NCBI GenBank assembly: GCA_958477305.1
Contig: CAUEFI010000003.1
Location: 1 to 64,000 of the forward strand
DNA: 64,000 bases
Source of the DNA: HGM12998 sp900756495
GTDB lineage: Bacteria; Bacillota; Clostridia; Oscillospirales; Oscillospiraceae
Direction of reading: 5' to 3'
Part shown: positions 24,922 to 33,697 of the stretch, in pieces
How the letters are laid out: each line of letters begins with the position of its first letter
Numbering within the stretch: position 1 is the first letter of the stretch
Notes under the pieces: model-generated
The model's input: the letters and a program-made list of their open reading frames with translations, nothing else
What the model was told of the DNA's origin: nothing
Database searches by the model: none
Translations under genes and position numbers: made by a program

Positions 24922-27853
24922 CCTTGGCCTTGCGGGCGTCCATAGCGGCCATCAGAGAGCGGATACGGATTTTGACCGCGCCAAGATTACTGATATCGTC
25001 AATTTTAAGCTGGGTGTACAGCTTGCCGCCCTCTTCCAGAATGGTGCGCATCTCGTCGGTCGTGATGGCGTCGGTACCGCACCCGAAGGAGACCAGCTGA
25101 ACCACCTGCATATCGGGCTGAGTGCACACATACCGGGCGGCATTGTACATCCGGCTCTGGAAGGTCCACTGGTTGAGCACCTTGCGCGCCTCGTAGCCCT
25201 CCAGATAGCTGAGGGCGTCCTCTGTGACCAACACAAAGCCGAAGGAGGTGATGAGATCATTGATGCCGTGGTTGATCTCGGGGTCAATGTGGTAGGGCCT
25301 GCCGCAGACCACCAGAATGGGACGCCCCTCGGAGCGGGCGAGCGCAATGTACTGCCTGCCCGTCTCCCGCACGTCCTTCACATAGGCCTCATAGGCCTCA
25401 TAAGCGGCGGACACGGCGGCGGCAGTCTCCTTTTTGGGAATATCGAAGGTCTCCTGCATCAGCTGGGCAGCCCGCTTGGCGAAGTCCTTGCGCCTCCAGA
25501 GGCCGACATAGGGGTCCAGGAACCTGGTCTCCCGGAGGATCGGGACATTCGCAGCTAGAAGCTCTGGGTAGTAGGCCACCACCGGGCAGTTGTAGTGGTT
25601 GTCTCCGATGCCCTCGTCATTGTTGTAAGACATGCAGGGGTACCAGATGGCATCCACACCATCCTCCACCAGGGCCTCTACATGGCCGTGGAGGAGCTTG
25701 GCGGGATAGCAGACCGTATCCGACGGAATGGTGTGCTGTCCCTTTAAGTAAAGCTTGCGGGAGGACTCGGGGGAGAGGACAACCTCAAAATTGAGGTGGG
25801 TAAAGAAGGCATACCAGAAGGGCAGATTCTCATACATGTTGAGCCCGAAGGGGATGCCGATACGACCGCGGACGCCGGTGCCGTTCCCCTTGCCATGGAG
25901 AGCGCGAAGCTTCTGATATTTATAGTGCATCAGATCGGGCATCTCCACCTTCTCCTTGCCCAGGGGGCGGGAACAGCGGTTTCCTGAGATAAATCTCCGT
26001 CCGCCGTCAAAGGAGTTGACGGTAAGGGAGCAGTGATTGGTGCACAGATTGCATGTCACGGGCTTTGCACTGTGGGTAAAGGACTGTAAAGCGTCTAGGC
26101 TCAACAGAGAGGAGCGCTCCAAGTGCAGATCCCGTACCGCCAGAGCGGCCCCAAAGGCACCCATGATACCCGCGATGGTGGGGCGGGTGACGTCCCGGCC
26201 CAGCTCCTGCTCGAAAGCGCGGAGCACCGCGTCGTTGTGGAAGGTGCCGCCCTGAACCACAATGTGCTTGCCCAGGTCGTCGGCGCTGGCTGCGCGGATG
26301 ACCTTGTAGACGGCGTTTTTCACAATGGAGATGGAGAGCCCGGCGCTGATGTCCTCCACACTGGCTCCGTCCTTCTGGGCCTGCTTCACGCTGGAGTTCA
26401 TAAACACCGTGCAGCGGGACCCCAGATTGACCGGATGGGCGGCAAAGAGGCCCAGCTTGGCAAAATCTGCAATCTCGTAGCCCAGGGCCCTGGCAAAAGT
26501 CTCAATAAAGGAGCCGCAGCCTGAAGAGCAGGCCTCGTTGAGCATGATGGAATCCACCGCGCCGTTTCGGATCTTAAAGCACTTCATATCCTGACCGCCG
26601 ATGTCGATGATGAAATCCACATCGGGATTGAAGTGGGCGGCGGCGTTGTAGTGGGCCATGGTCTCCACCAGACCCAGATCGCAGGAGAAAGCATTTTTGA
26701 TGAGATCCTCGCCGTAGCCGGTGACAGCCGCTCCCTTGATGTTCACCCGGCCGCCGCAGAGCCTGTAGATCTCCTTCAGCTGCTCCAAAACAATGGCCAC
26801 CGGATTGCCCTGGTTGGAGTGATAGTAGGTGTAGAGCAGCTCTCCCTTGGGGCCGATGAGGGCCATCTTTGTGGTGGTGGATCCGGCGTCAATCCCCAGC
26901 CAGGCATCCCCCGTATAGGTGAGGATATCGGCCTCGGGGGGGTGAGAGGCGTTGTGCCGGGTAATAAAGGCGTCGTATTCCGCCTGGCCGCTGAAGAGAG
27001 GGGGCATGGTATCCACCAATGTGGTGTTGTCCACGCTCTCCTCCAGCTTTTTGAGAAGGCTGTCAAAGTCATGCTCCTCGTAGTCAGAGGAACACAGAGC
27101 CGCGCCGATGGCGGCGAAGCAGTCGCCGTCCTCCGGGAAAACGGCATGGTCCTCGTCCAGCTTCAGCGTCTCCACAAAGCGCTCCCGCAGGCCGGAGAGG
27201 AAGTGGAGCGGACCGCCCAGGAAGACAATCTTCCCCTTCAGCTCCCGCCCCTGGGTGAGGCCGGCCACAGTCTGATCCACCACGGCCTGAAAAATAGAGG
27301 CCGCCACATCCTCCTTGCGCCCGCCCTGGTTCAGGATAGGCTGGATATCGCTCTTGGCAAAAACGCCGCAGCGGGAGGCGATGGGGTATATTTTTTCGTG
27401 CTTCAGGGAGAGTTCATCCAGTTCGGTGATGGACACATTCATCAGGGTGGCCATCTGATCGATGAAGGCGCCGGTTCCGCCGGCACAGGAGCCGTTCATC
27501 CGCTCCTCCAGGGCGCCGCCGAAGAAAATAATCTTGGCGTCCTCGCCGCCCAGCTCAATAACGGCGTCGGTGTCCGGTATGTAGGTATTAACGGCGGCGG
27601 CGGTGGCGTACACCTCCTGCACAAAGTCGATACCCGCCGCCTTGGCCACACCCAGCCCGGCCGATCCGGTGATGACCATGCGCACCTGCTGTCCGGCGAG
27701 CATTCCAGTGATGGAGCGCAGGGTCTCGGCGGCCCGCTCCCGGGCCTTGGAGTAATGCCGCTCGTAGGAACGAAACAGCAGTTTATTCTGAGCATCCAGC
27801 ACCACAACCTTGACGGTAGTGGAGCCGATGTCAATGCCAATGCGAAGGCTCAT
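24911..27853 (-). CDS. 2-hydroxyacyl-CoA dehydratase activase-type protein, two ATPase domains
   Basis: 980 residues. Two BadF/BadG-type ASKHA ATPase domains occur in tandem. The first starts RIGIDIGSTTVKVVVLD and has the [4Fe-4S] cysteine motif GSCAGGTGAFIDQ (about residue 125). The second starts WLGIDAGSTTTKMALIG (about 315) with ACSSGCGSFIE (about 445). The C-terminal ~400 residues are COG3580/DUF2229-like with a cysteine cluster CNLCTNHCSLTVN and GNRCSRPLG. Such activases use ATP to inject low-potential electrons into 2-hydroxyacyl-CoA dehydratases or benzoyl-CoA reductases. Here the rest of the usual large polypeptide is a separate gene at 22827. A promoter lies 37 bp upstream. Confidence 0.88.
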   Translation of the reverse strand: MSLRIGIDIGSTTVKVVVLDAQNKLLFRSYERHYSKARERAAETLRSITGMLAGQQVRMVITGSAGLGVAKAAGIDFVQEVYATAAAVNTYIPDTDAVIELGGEDAKIIFFGGALEERMNGSCAGGTGAFIDQMATLMNVSITELDELSLKHEKIYPIASRCGVFAKSDIQPILNQGGRKEDVAASIFQAVVDQTVAGLTQGRELKGKIVFLGGPLHFLSGLRERFVETLKLDEDHAVFPEDGDCFAAIGAALCSSDYEEHDFDSLLKKLEESVDNTTLVDTMPPLFSGQAEYDAFITRHNASHPPEADILTYTGDAWLGIDAGSTTTKMALIGPKGELLYTYYHSNQGNPVAIVLEQLKEIYRLCGGRVNIKGAAVTGYGEDLIKNAFSCDLGLVETMAHYNAAAHFNPDVDFIIDIGGQDMKCFKIRNGAVDSIMLNEACSSGCGSFIETFARALGYEIADFAKLGLFAAHPVNLGSRCTVFMNSSVKQAQKDGASVEDISAGLSISIVKNAVYKVIRAASADDLGKHIVVQGGTFHNDAVLRAFEQELGRDVTRPTIAGIMGAFGAALAVRDLHLERSSLLSLDALQSFTHSAKPVTCNLCTNHCSLTVNSFDGGRRFISGNRCSRPLGKEKVEMPDLMHYKYQKLRALHGKGNGTGVRGRIGIPFGLNMYENLPFWYAFFTHLNFEVVLSPESSRKLYLKGQHTIPSDTVCYPAKLLHGHVEALVEDGVDAIWYPCMSYNNDEGIGDNHYNCPVVAYYPELLAANVPILRETRFLDPYVGLWRRKDFAKRAAQLMQETFDIPKKETAAAVSAAYEAYEAYVKDVRETGRQYIALARSEGRPILVVCGRPYHIDPEINHGINDLITSFGFVLVTEDALSYLEGYEARKVLNQWTFQSRMYNAARYVCTQPDMQVVQLVSFGCGTDAITTDEMRTILEEGGKLYTQLKIDDISNLGAVKIRIRSLMAAMDARKAKDGQ

Positions 27854-27889
27854 GCAGATCCCCCAAATCTTTCATAGATCGTATCCTAT

Positions 27890-27918
27890 ATAATATTACA
27901 AATTCTCCGCTTTTACAA
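27890..27918 (-). promoter_or_regulatory. Promoter of the activase operon
   Basis: Minus-strand TTGTAA (27918-27913), 17-base spacer, TATTAT (27895-27890). The -10 is about 35 bases before the ATG, leaving room for the GGGGGATC RBS. Confidence 0.65.
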
Positions 27919-28151
27919 CCGGGAAATTTATCAGTCCTTCGCACAGGAAATAAGCGATATCTTTGCAGTTTGTCTTGTTGCCCCCTCCTCTGAGGGCGCG
28001 TGTCCGCCGGGGAATCAGGGGCGATTTTGTTTACGCCATATTAATTCTGTGGAAAAAAACCATTCAGCACTTTCATACGCAAAGTGGTAACATAGTCTCG
28101 TCAGGAGATGCAAACCTTATTTCCCCCTTTTCTCTCACTCAATTGCAGCGG
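27919..28151. other. Non-coding part of a 960-bp gap
   Basis: No gene, RBS-linked open frame or strong secondary structure is visible. The stretch separates the activase promoter from two orphan hairpins further right. Base composition is lower in GC than the flanking genes, which fits non-coding or decayed DNA. Confidence 0.5.
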
Positions 28152-28198
28152 TGAAACGCGGGCTGGCCCCAAAGAGGCCAGCCCGCGTTTCATTTGCC
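28152..28198 (+). terminator. Orphan terminator-like hairpin
   Basis: 17-bp perfect stem (28152-28168 with 28176-28192), TGAAACGCGGGCTGGCC and its complement, with a 7-base loop. TTGCCTTTT follows. No intact gene ends nearby on either strand. Confidence 0.65.
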
Positions 28199-28317
28199 TT
28201 TTCACAATACATTCATACCCTGTTAAAAGCCAAGTCACCAATTTAAGGGTTCCATCGTATATGATAATTGCGCAGGGACAAGGCATCTTTCCTTTCTCTC
28301 TTCTTCCTAACTCTCTA

Positions 28318-28364
28318 TATGCAAAACACGGGCCTGCCGGTTTGGTAAGCCCGTGTTTTGCATA
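28318..28364. terminator. Second orphan terminator-like hairpin
   Basis: 16-bp perfect stem, TATGCAAAACACGGGC and its complement, around a 15-base loop (28334-28348). It lies directly against the decayed dinB fragment and may have been its terminator (minus strand). Confidence 0.6.
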
Positions 28365-28365
28365 G

Positions 28366-28470
28366 ATGCCCGCATGTCAGCGCCCAAGACAGTTCTCTGT
28401 AATGCTCTCTGCTGATGACGGTGACGGTGCCCGGCTTTTATCGTCGCTGCCCAGTTTGGCGAACACTTTA
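28366..28470 (-). pseudogene. Decayed fragment of a dinB-like DNA polymerase IV gene
   Basis: On the minus strand one frame reads SSKVFAKLGSD and, after a one-base loss, the next reads KPGTVTVISREHYRELSWAL. Together these match the intact DinB encoded at 6926-8137 (FNKVFAKMGSD, KPDATTVISRDNYRDLIWPL). At the DNA level, GTCGCTGCCCAGTTTGGCGA here corresponds to GTCGCTGCCCATTTTGGCAA there. Only about 35 codons survive. The rest of the region cannot be aligned by eye. Confidence 0.75.
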
Positions 28471-28817
28471 GAGGAACAGTCAGAAAATAGCAATGCGCCT
28501 GCAATTCCTTGCGCCGGAAGGGAGAGAGGACACAATGCTTGTCCTTATCTGCACCCGCTTCCCACTTGATTTCTTAATCATATATTTGTAACACCGAATT
28601 GCACGCTATATAAATTTGACACAACAACAAAAAGGTTAGAAAGATCGCCTTTTATAATGTATCTGAAGCAATTATATGCAGAGAAATGTTATACATATAT
28701 AGGTGAAATTTAATTGAATTTTAATGGGATTTAAGAGCAGCGCCATTGCTTCCAGGGAGAGGGCAGATTAAAATAAGGCCGAATAGTGACAGCCAATGGA
28801 AGAAGGGACGCGTATAC

Positions 28818-29405
28818 ATGACAGAGCGGGAGAGCTATTTGGAGGCGCTGCGCAAAGCGCTGAAAGGGCGTATGCACCCTGATGAGCTGGAGAGAGTGAT
28901 AGTCTATTACGAGGAATATTTTGATGAGGGCGGACCTGAGGGAGCCGCCGGCATCATTGCCGAGCTGGGACAGCCGGAGGAGCTGGCAGCCCGCCTGTTG
29001 GGACGGGATGCCGGTCGGACAGCCGGCACGTCTGCCGGGAAAGTCCCACCAGCTCCATCCCGAGCCGGAGGGGGCTGGCCATGGGGGCTGGCTTTGCTTT
29101 TGGTGCCGCTGTTTCTGCTTTTGGCTTTGTTGCTTGGTATTGTGGCCATAGCCGCTGTCTTGGGATGCCTGGGTGGAGGCGTTATTGCGGCGGCAGCCGG
29201 GGTGTTTACCTTGGGCTGCGGCTTTTCCGTACTGTTCAGCAGCGGGCTGGCGACGACCATGTATTTTGGCGGCATCGGGCTGCTGGCGTTGGGGGTAGGC
29301 GTGCTGCTGGCCATGGCGGCGCTCGCCCTGGGGCGTGTCTGCCTGAAGGGGGCAGCCGCTCTGGCTGGGACCGCCCTGCGGGGCGGAAGGAGGAAAGAAA
29401 CATGA
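28818..29405 (+). CDS. DUF1700/HAAS-domain membrane protein
   Basis: 195 residues. The N-terminal ~65 residues are a HAAS/DUF1700 helical domain (SYLEALRKALKGRMHPDELERVIVYYEEYF...ELGQPEELA). A Pro/Gly linker and about four membrane helices (95-185) follow. In Firmicutes DUF1700 proteins usually form an operon with a PadR regulator and a DUF4097 protein. Here the DUF4097 partner follows with a 4-bp overlap, but no PadR gene precedes it. A role in envelope stress is likely but unproven. ATG at 28818 behind AGAAGGGA. Confidence 0.85.
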   Translation: MTERESYLEALRKALKGRMHPDELERVIVYYEEYFDEGGPEGAAGIIAELGQPEELAARLLGRDAGRTAGTSAGKVPPAPSRAGGGWPWGLALLLVPLFLLLALLLGIVAIAAVLGCLGGGVIAAAAGVFTLGCGFSVLFSSGLATTMYFGGIGLLALGVGVLLAMAALALGRVCLKGAAALAGTALRGGRRKET

Positions 29406-30277
29406 AAGCGGTGTTTAAAGTCCTTGCCGCCATGGCCGCTCTGCTGCTGATGGCCGGTGTCCTGTTGGCCGCAGCGGGCTGGGCTATGGGCGGCAGAACA
29501 GAGCTCAATTTCAGGGAATTTCAATGGGAATGGCCGCCGTTCCATGTTGGATCCAAGGCGGCGGAAGACCGGACGGACTACGAAGACGGAGCCAGAGGGC
29601 TGGAGGCTCTGACCGCCGTAGATGTGGATATCGCTTTGGGCGACGTGGTGTTTCAGGTGGCGGAGGACTATGGTGTGGCGCTCTCCTGGAGGCGCGGCGC
29701 CACAGATTACGCACTCCACTATGAGGTGGACGACGGCGTACTGCGGGCCTGGAGCACCGGCGGGAACAGAGGCGGGCTGGGGCCGGAGAGCGCCGAAGGG
29801 TACGTAACGGTTTATTTGCCGGCGGACGCTGTGCTGGAGCAGGTGGCGGTGGATGCAAGCTTGGGAGACGTCAGGCTGGACGGGATACAGGCCGTCCGGG
29901 CGGATCTGACGCTGGACCTGGGAGATTTGACTTTGGACAACTGCAAGTTTTCTGAAGCGGACTGTACGGTAAGTCTGGGGGATCTGAATGGAACCGGACT
30001 GACCGTCACCGAAGGCTTGGCTGTACGTGCTGATCTGGGGACCGTATCCCTGGCCGGGGATTTGGGAGGACAAAATGAGATTGACGCCGATTTGGGCGAT
30101 GTAATCTTCCGGACCTCGCTGGAGAACGGCTCTTTTGGCTACGATCTGAGCGCCGATCTGGGCGGGATCTCGGTAGATGGGGAGACGTGCGGCGCGCAGA
30201 CTGAGCGCGCAGGGGGAGAACATTGGCTTCAGATTTCTGCAGACCTGGGCGATATTGAAGTCCTGTTCGGCGCATAG
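29402..30277 (+). CDS. DUF4097-family beta-repeat envelope protein
   Basis: 291 residues. One N-terminal membrane helix (4-26) acts as a signal anchor, and residues ~60-291 form a repetitive beta-structure. The motif xLGDVxL/DLGDL recurs about every 20 residues (VDIALGDVVF, DASLGDVRLDG, LDLGDLTLDN, VSLGDLNG, ADLGTVSL, ADLGDVIF, ADLGGISV, ADLGDIEVLF), as in DUF4097 adhesin-like beta-solenoids. It is translationally coupled to the DUF1700 gene (ATGA overlap). It is probably exposed outside the membrane and may sense or respond to envelope stress with its partner. Confidence 0.85.
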   Translation: MKAVFKVLAAMAALLLMAGVLLAAAGWAMGGRTELNFREFQWEWPPFHVGSKAAEDRTDYEDGARGLEALTAVDVDIALGDVVFQVAEDYGVALSWRRGATDYALHYEVDDGVLRAWSTGGNRGGLGPESAEGYVTVYLPADAVLEQVAVDASLGDVRLDGIQAVRADLTLDLGDLTLDNCKFSEADCTVSLGDLNGTGLTVTEGLAVRADLGTVSLAGDLGGQNEIDADLGDVIFRTSLENGSFGYDLSADLGGISVDGETCGAQTERAGGEHWLQISADLGDIEVLFGA

Positions 30278-30356
30278 CACCTGCGGCCGGACAGAAAGCC
30301 GGGGGCGTCGATGTGATCCTGGCTTCTTCCGCAGCGCCCGCCTGCCGGAGTATAAC

Positions 30357-30385
30357 TTGATTTTTATGCGCTCCTTTGCTATACT
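30357..30385 (+). promoter_or_regulatory. Promoter of the hexapeptide acyltransferase gene
   Basis: TTGATT, 17-base spacer, TATACT, 34 bp before the start codon. Confidence 0.65.
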
Positions 30386-30418
30386 GTTTGCTGAATTCAA
30401 AGCAGGAGGCGTATAGAT

Positions 30419-31060
30419 GTGGCGCGCTTGAGCGGCATGGGACTGGGGCCGGACCTCTCCGGACCGGCGGTCATTGACGATACGGCAAAGATAGATACCC
30501 TGAGCACCTTCGGCGATCACTCCTATGTGGGGCCCGGCTGTGACGTCATTGAGTCTAAGGGCGGGCGGTATACCTTTCTCTTCGGCGAGACCCGCATGGT
30601 GTACACCGAGATGGGGGGATTTTGTTCGGTGGCAAAAGGAGCGCGCCTCAACGCTGAACAGCATCCTTTTTTTGACCGGGTGACCACCCACAATATGACC
30701 TATTTCGGCGGAAGCATGTACCATAGAGGGGAGAACGACGAGGCCTATCTGCAGCAGCGAAGGGAGCGCACGCTCTCCATTGGCCACGATGTGTGGATTG
30801 GTCACGGGGCGGTGATTATGGGGTGTCTTAGGATTGGAAACGGCTCGGTCATTGGAGCCAATGCCGTGGTGACCCATGATGTAGAGCCCTACCAGATTGT
30901 GGCCGGCGTTCCGGCCAGGCCTCTGGGGTACCGTTTCTCTCCGGAGATTATTGCCGCTCTGGAGCGCATTCAGTGGTGGAACTGGAGCGACGAGGAGATC
31001 TGGGCGCGGATGGAGGAGCTGAAGGACGTGCCTGCGTTCTGCCGGAAATACGATCGCTGA
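30419..31060 (+). CDS. Hexapeptide-repeat O-acetyltransferase (Vat/CatB-like)
   Basis: 213 residues. The left-handed beta-helix is visible as repeated hexapeptides (VIDDTAKIDTLSTFGDHSYVGPG..., IGHDVWIGHGAVIMGCLRIGNGSVIGANAVV), with the active-site His region in LNAEQHPFFDRVTTHNMTYF and the C-terminal VAGVPARPLGYRFS typical of xenobiotic acetyltransferases. Such trimers acetylate streptogramins, chloramphenicol or metabolites; the actual substrate is unknown. The start is GTG at 30419, 8 bases after AGGAGGC. The overlapping ATG at 30417 is out of frame and stops after four codons. Confidence 0.85.
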   Translation: MARLSGMGLGPDLSGPAVIDDTAKIDTLSTFGDHSYVGPGCDVIESKGGRYTFLFGETRMVYTEMGGFCSVAKGARLNAEQHPFFDRVTTHNMTYFGGSMYHRGENDEAYLQQRRERTLSIGHDVWIGHGAVIMGCLRIGNGSVIGANAVVTHDVEPYQIVAGVPARPLGYRFSPEIIAALERIQWWNWSDEEIWARMEELKDVPAFCRKYDR

Positions 31061-31062
31061 CA

Positions 31063-31103
31063 AAAAACCTGTGGGGCGGCAGCATGCCGCCCCACAGGTT
31101 TTT
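31063..31103. terminator. Bidirectional terminator
   Basis: 18-bp stem AAAAACCTGTGGGGCGGC and its complement with a 5-base loop, A-run on one side and T-run on the other. It serves both the acyltransferase gene and the convergent malQ. Confidence 0.92.
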
Positions 31104-31110
31104 CATTTTA

Positions 31111-32598
31111 TCAGACGCCCCGCCGGTAGACGCGGGTCAGGTGGCGCAGCTTTCCGGCCACGTCGCTGTTGAGTGCGGCCGAACGAACCCGCCAGCTCCA
31201 ATTCTGTTCCCCGGTTGTGCCGGGCGCGTTCATACGGGCGTCGGCCCCAAGCCCGAGCAGGTCCTGCATGGGGGCGATAGCCAGGCGGGAAGGGGAGGCC
31301 CAGGCGCCTCTTACCGCGCCCCAGCCATACCCCTCCTCGGCACGGAGGCCCAGGTAGTCGATGGCATAGTCCCGCTCCGCCTGTGCGGCCTCTCCAAAGA
31401 GCCACTGCACAAATGTAGGCGTATCATGGGTACCGGTATAGCATACGGAGTTGGGGGGGCAGTTGTGGGGGAGATAGGAGCTCTCGCCGGCAGGGTCAAA
31501 GGCATAAAGGAGAATTTTCATGCCCGGCAGACCGCTCCTGGCGATAAAATCCCGTACCTCCTGGTCCAAATCCCCCAAATCCTCCGCGATGAGGGACAAG
31601 CCTGGAATGGACTGGAGCATGTTGAGAAGCTCCATGCCGGGACCTGGTTCCCAGTGGCCCTCTATGGCGGTTTCCGCGTCCCCGGGAATGGACCAGTAGG
31701 TGTGGAAGGCGCGGAAGTGGTCGATGCGCACCACATCGTACAGCCGGGCCATGTGGGCGCCGCGCCGCCTCCACCAGGCATAGCCCGACGCCCGGTGCCG
31801 CTCCCACGCATACAACGGGTTGCCCCAGTGTTGTCCTGTGGCTGAGAATGCGTCCGGCGGGACGCCCGCCACAGCGGAGGGAGTCAGATCGGGGTTAAGG
31901 AGAAAGAGCTCCGGGTGGGCCCACACCTCCGCCGAATCGGCCGAGACATAGATGGGCAGGTCCCCGATAATGGAGATGCCGCGCGCATTGGCATAGGACT
32001 TGATTCGTTCCCACTGCCGGAAGAACAGAAGCTGTACAAAGGCGTGGTAGGCGGAGTCGTCAGCCAGAAGCCGGCTGTATTTGGCCATGGAGCATTCGCC
32101 GCGGCTGCGCACGTCTGCCGGCCACTGGGCGACGGGGAGATCGCCGTAGTGGTCGTGGAGCGCCATGAACAGGGCGTAGTCGGGCAGCCAGTCGTTCTCA
32201 CGGTCCAGAAATGCGAGAAGGGGCTCGGCATATCGGGAACGCCCCCGCTCCCACGCCTTTCTCAGCAGCGGCGGGCGGGTCTCCCACAGAGTGCGGTAGT
32301 CCACCCGATCCAGGCTGGAGGACTCGGCGCTCCGGCACTCCTCCTCGGTCAACAGTCCCTCCTCCAGCAGCTCCTCCAGATCCAGCAGCAGGGGATTGCC
32401 GGCAAAGGAGGAGGGAGACATATAGGGAGAATTGCCGTTTCCCGGCGGGACGAGGGGCAGGATTTGCCAGTACTTTTGCCCGGCCTGGGCGAGAAAATCG
32501 AGGAATTTCAGCGCCTCTTTCCCGAGAGTACCGATACCGTAGGGGCCGGGCAGGGCGGATACGGGCAGCAGAATGCCGCCTGCACGCTGATGAAACAA
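31111..32598 (-). CDS. malQ: 4-alpha-glucanotransferase (amylomaltase)
   Basis: 495 residues, the usual size for GH77 enzymes. It starts with RAGGILLPVSALPGPYGIG and has YWQILPLVPPG, SPYMSPSSFAGNPLL, the nucleophile region VRIDHFRAF, the acid/base region LIAEDLG, and GTHDTPTFVQW with the third catalytic Asp. It transfers alpha-1,4-glucan chains in maltodextrin and glycogen metabolism in the cytosol. The start is TTG after AAGGAGTG. A consensus promoter lies 40 bp upstream. No other glycogen or maltose gene is adjacent. Confidence 0.96.
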   Translation of the reverse strand: MFHQRAGGILLPVSALPGPYGIGTLGKEALKFLDFLAQAGQKYWQILPLVPPGNGNSPYMSPSSFAGNPLLLDLEELLEEGLLTEEECRSAESSSLDRVDYRTLWETRPPLLRKAWERGRSRYAEPLLAFLDRENDWLPDYALFMALHDHYGDLPVAQWPADVRSRGECSMAKYSRLLADDSAYHAFVQLLFFRQWERIKSYANARGISIIGDLPIYVSADSAEVWAHPELFLLNPDLTPSAVAGVPPDAFSATGQHWGNPLYAWERHRASGYAWWRRRGAHMARLYDVVRIDHFRAFHTYWSIPGDAETAIEGHWEPGPGMELLNMLQSIPGLSLIAEDLGDLDQEVRDFIARSGLPGMKILLYAFDPAGESSYLPHNCPPNSVCYTGTHDTPTFVQWLFGEAAQAERDYAIDYLGLRAEEGYGWGAVRGAWASPSRLAIAPMQDLLGLGADARMNAPGTTGEQNWSWRVRSAALNSDVAGKLRHLTRVYRRGV

Positions 32599-32637
32599 CG
32601 GGACTCACTCCTTTGCGTTGGACAGACATTTGAAGTC

Positions 32638-32667
32638 ATTATAGGTCCCGGTCTGGCAGATTGTCAA
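32638..32667 (-). promoter_or_regulatory. Promoter of malQ
   Basis: Minus-strand TTGACA (32667-32662), 18-base spacer, TATAAT (32643-32638). Both hexamers are consensus. Confidence 0.78.
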
Positions 32668-32688
32668 GGGGGCTGCAGGGCGGAGGCG

Positions 32689-33624
32689 CTACCCGGCGAA
32701 GATGGTCTCCGCACCCAGCTTGACGCACCCTTCGGGCGCATACTTCCATTTGCCGATAGGCCCTTCGGTGATAAAATATTGGAGGGGCTCAGGCGCGGCG
32801 GGGGGCAGCTTGTCAATGGCGAGCAGCTTGATTTTCATGCGCTCGGGCAGAATCGCTTTGATATATACCGAGACGCGGTCCCCCTCGCCGATCCCGGGGC
32901 GAAGCTCGGCCAGACCGGAGAGATTGGGCGTGAGCTCCACAAAGAGACCGTAGTCCTTGACGCCGCGCACCACGCCTGGAACGGTAGCTCCGGCCTTAAA
33001 GCGGGCGGCATTTTCAGCCCAGGTGCCCAACAGCTCCTTATGCGTCAGATAAATCCGCCGCCTGGAGCGGTCCACATCCAGTACGGCAGCGAGAATCTCC
33101 TGCCCGGGTGAGAACCGGCATTTGGGGTGTGGGATGCGGGAGACGGAGATATTCTCAATGCCGATCATGGAGGCGATGCCGCATCCCACATCCACGAAGG
33201 CGCCAAAGGGCTCCAGATGGGAGACCAGCGCGGGAATGACCATGCCGGAGCGAATATGCTCCATCATATAGCCAAGGGCCTGCTCCTGCGCCAGGCGGCG
33301 GGAGAGAATGGGGCGCAGGGATCCGTCCTCCCACTCCTCCATACCGGTGACAACACAGGCGACGCTTTTTCCCACCCGGGAGAGGATGGCAATATCCCGT
33401 GTGGTTCCCTCGGCGATTCCCAGGGCTGCCTCTTCTCTGGGAATAAAGCCGGTCCAGGGTCCCACGGCGACAGTCAGGTTGTGATCCGGATCGCACAGAA
33501 GTGCGGTGCCCTCGATAATCCTGCCCTCCTCCATACACCGCCGCAGCGCGGCAGGGGAGGAGAGTGCGGCCTGGTTCTCCGCGGTGGAAAGTAAACGCCC
33601 CTCGGGCAGAAAATGGCTCGTCAA
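32689..33624 (-). CDS. S1 RNA-binding domain protein
   Basis: 311 residues from a TTG at 33624, 10 bases after AAAGGA. Longer in-frame starts (33711, 33741) lack an RBS and would overlap the divergent promoter at 33698-33726. The N-terminal ~130 residues are family-specific (TSHFLPEG, ALGIAEGTTRDIAILSRVGK). Two S1/OB folds follow: about 140-205 with IPALVSHLEPFGAFVDVG, and about 225-285 with TVPGVVRGVKDYGLFVEL. The remainder is a short C-terminal extension. S1 repeats bind single-stranded RNA; this resembles an uncharacterised ribosomal-S1-like protein of Clostridia rather than S1 itself. Confidence 0.82.
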   Translation of the reverse strand: MTSHFLPEGRLLSTAENQAALSSPAALRRCMEEGRIIEGTALLCDPDHNLTVAVGPWTGFIPREEAALGIAEGTTRDIAILSRVGKSVACVVTGMEEWEDGSLRPILSRRLAQEQALGYMMEHIRSGMVIPALVSHLEPFGAFVDVGCGIASMIGIENISVSRIPHPKCRFSPGQEILAAVLDVDRSRRRIYLTHKELLGTWAENAARFKAGATVPGVVRGVKDYGLFVELTPNLSGLAELRPGIGEGDRVSVYIKAILPERMKIKLLAIDKLPPAAPEPLQYFITEGPIGKWKYAPEGCVKLGAETIFAG

Positions 33625-33697
33625 TGTGACCAAATCCTTTCCGTGTTCCGTCTGTTTTTTTCTGGATAGACCATCATATGCGGAGCAGGCCTTTGAA

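Noticed and set aside
28907..31063. Antisense open frame of 718 codons spanning three plus-strand genes
   Set aside because: It crosses gene borders and a promoter, and its product has no domain. The plus-strand DUF1700, DUF4097 and acyltransferase genes have proper starts and overlaps.
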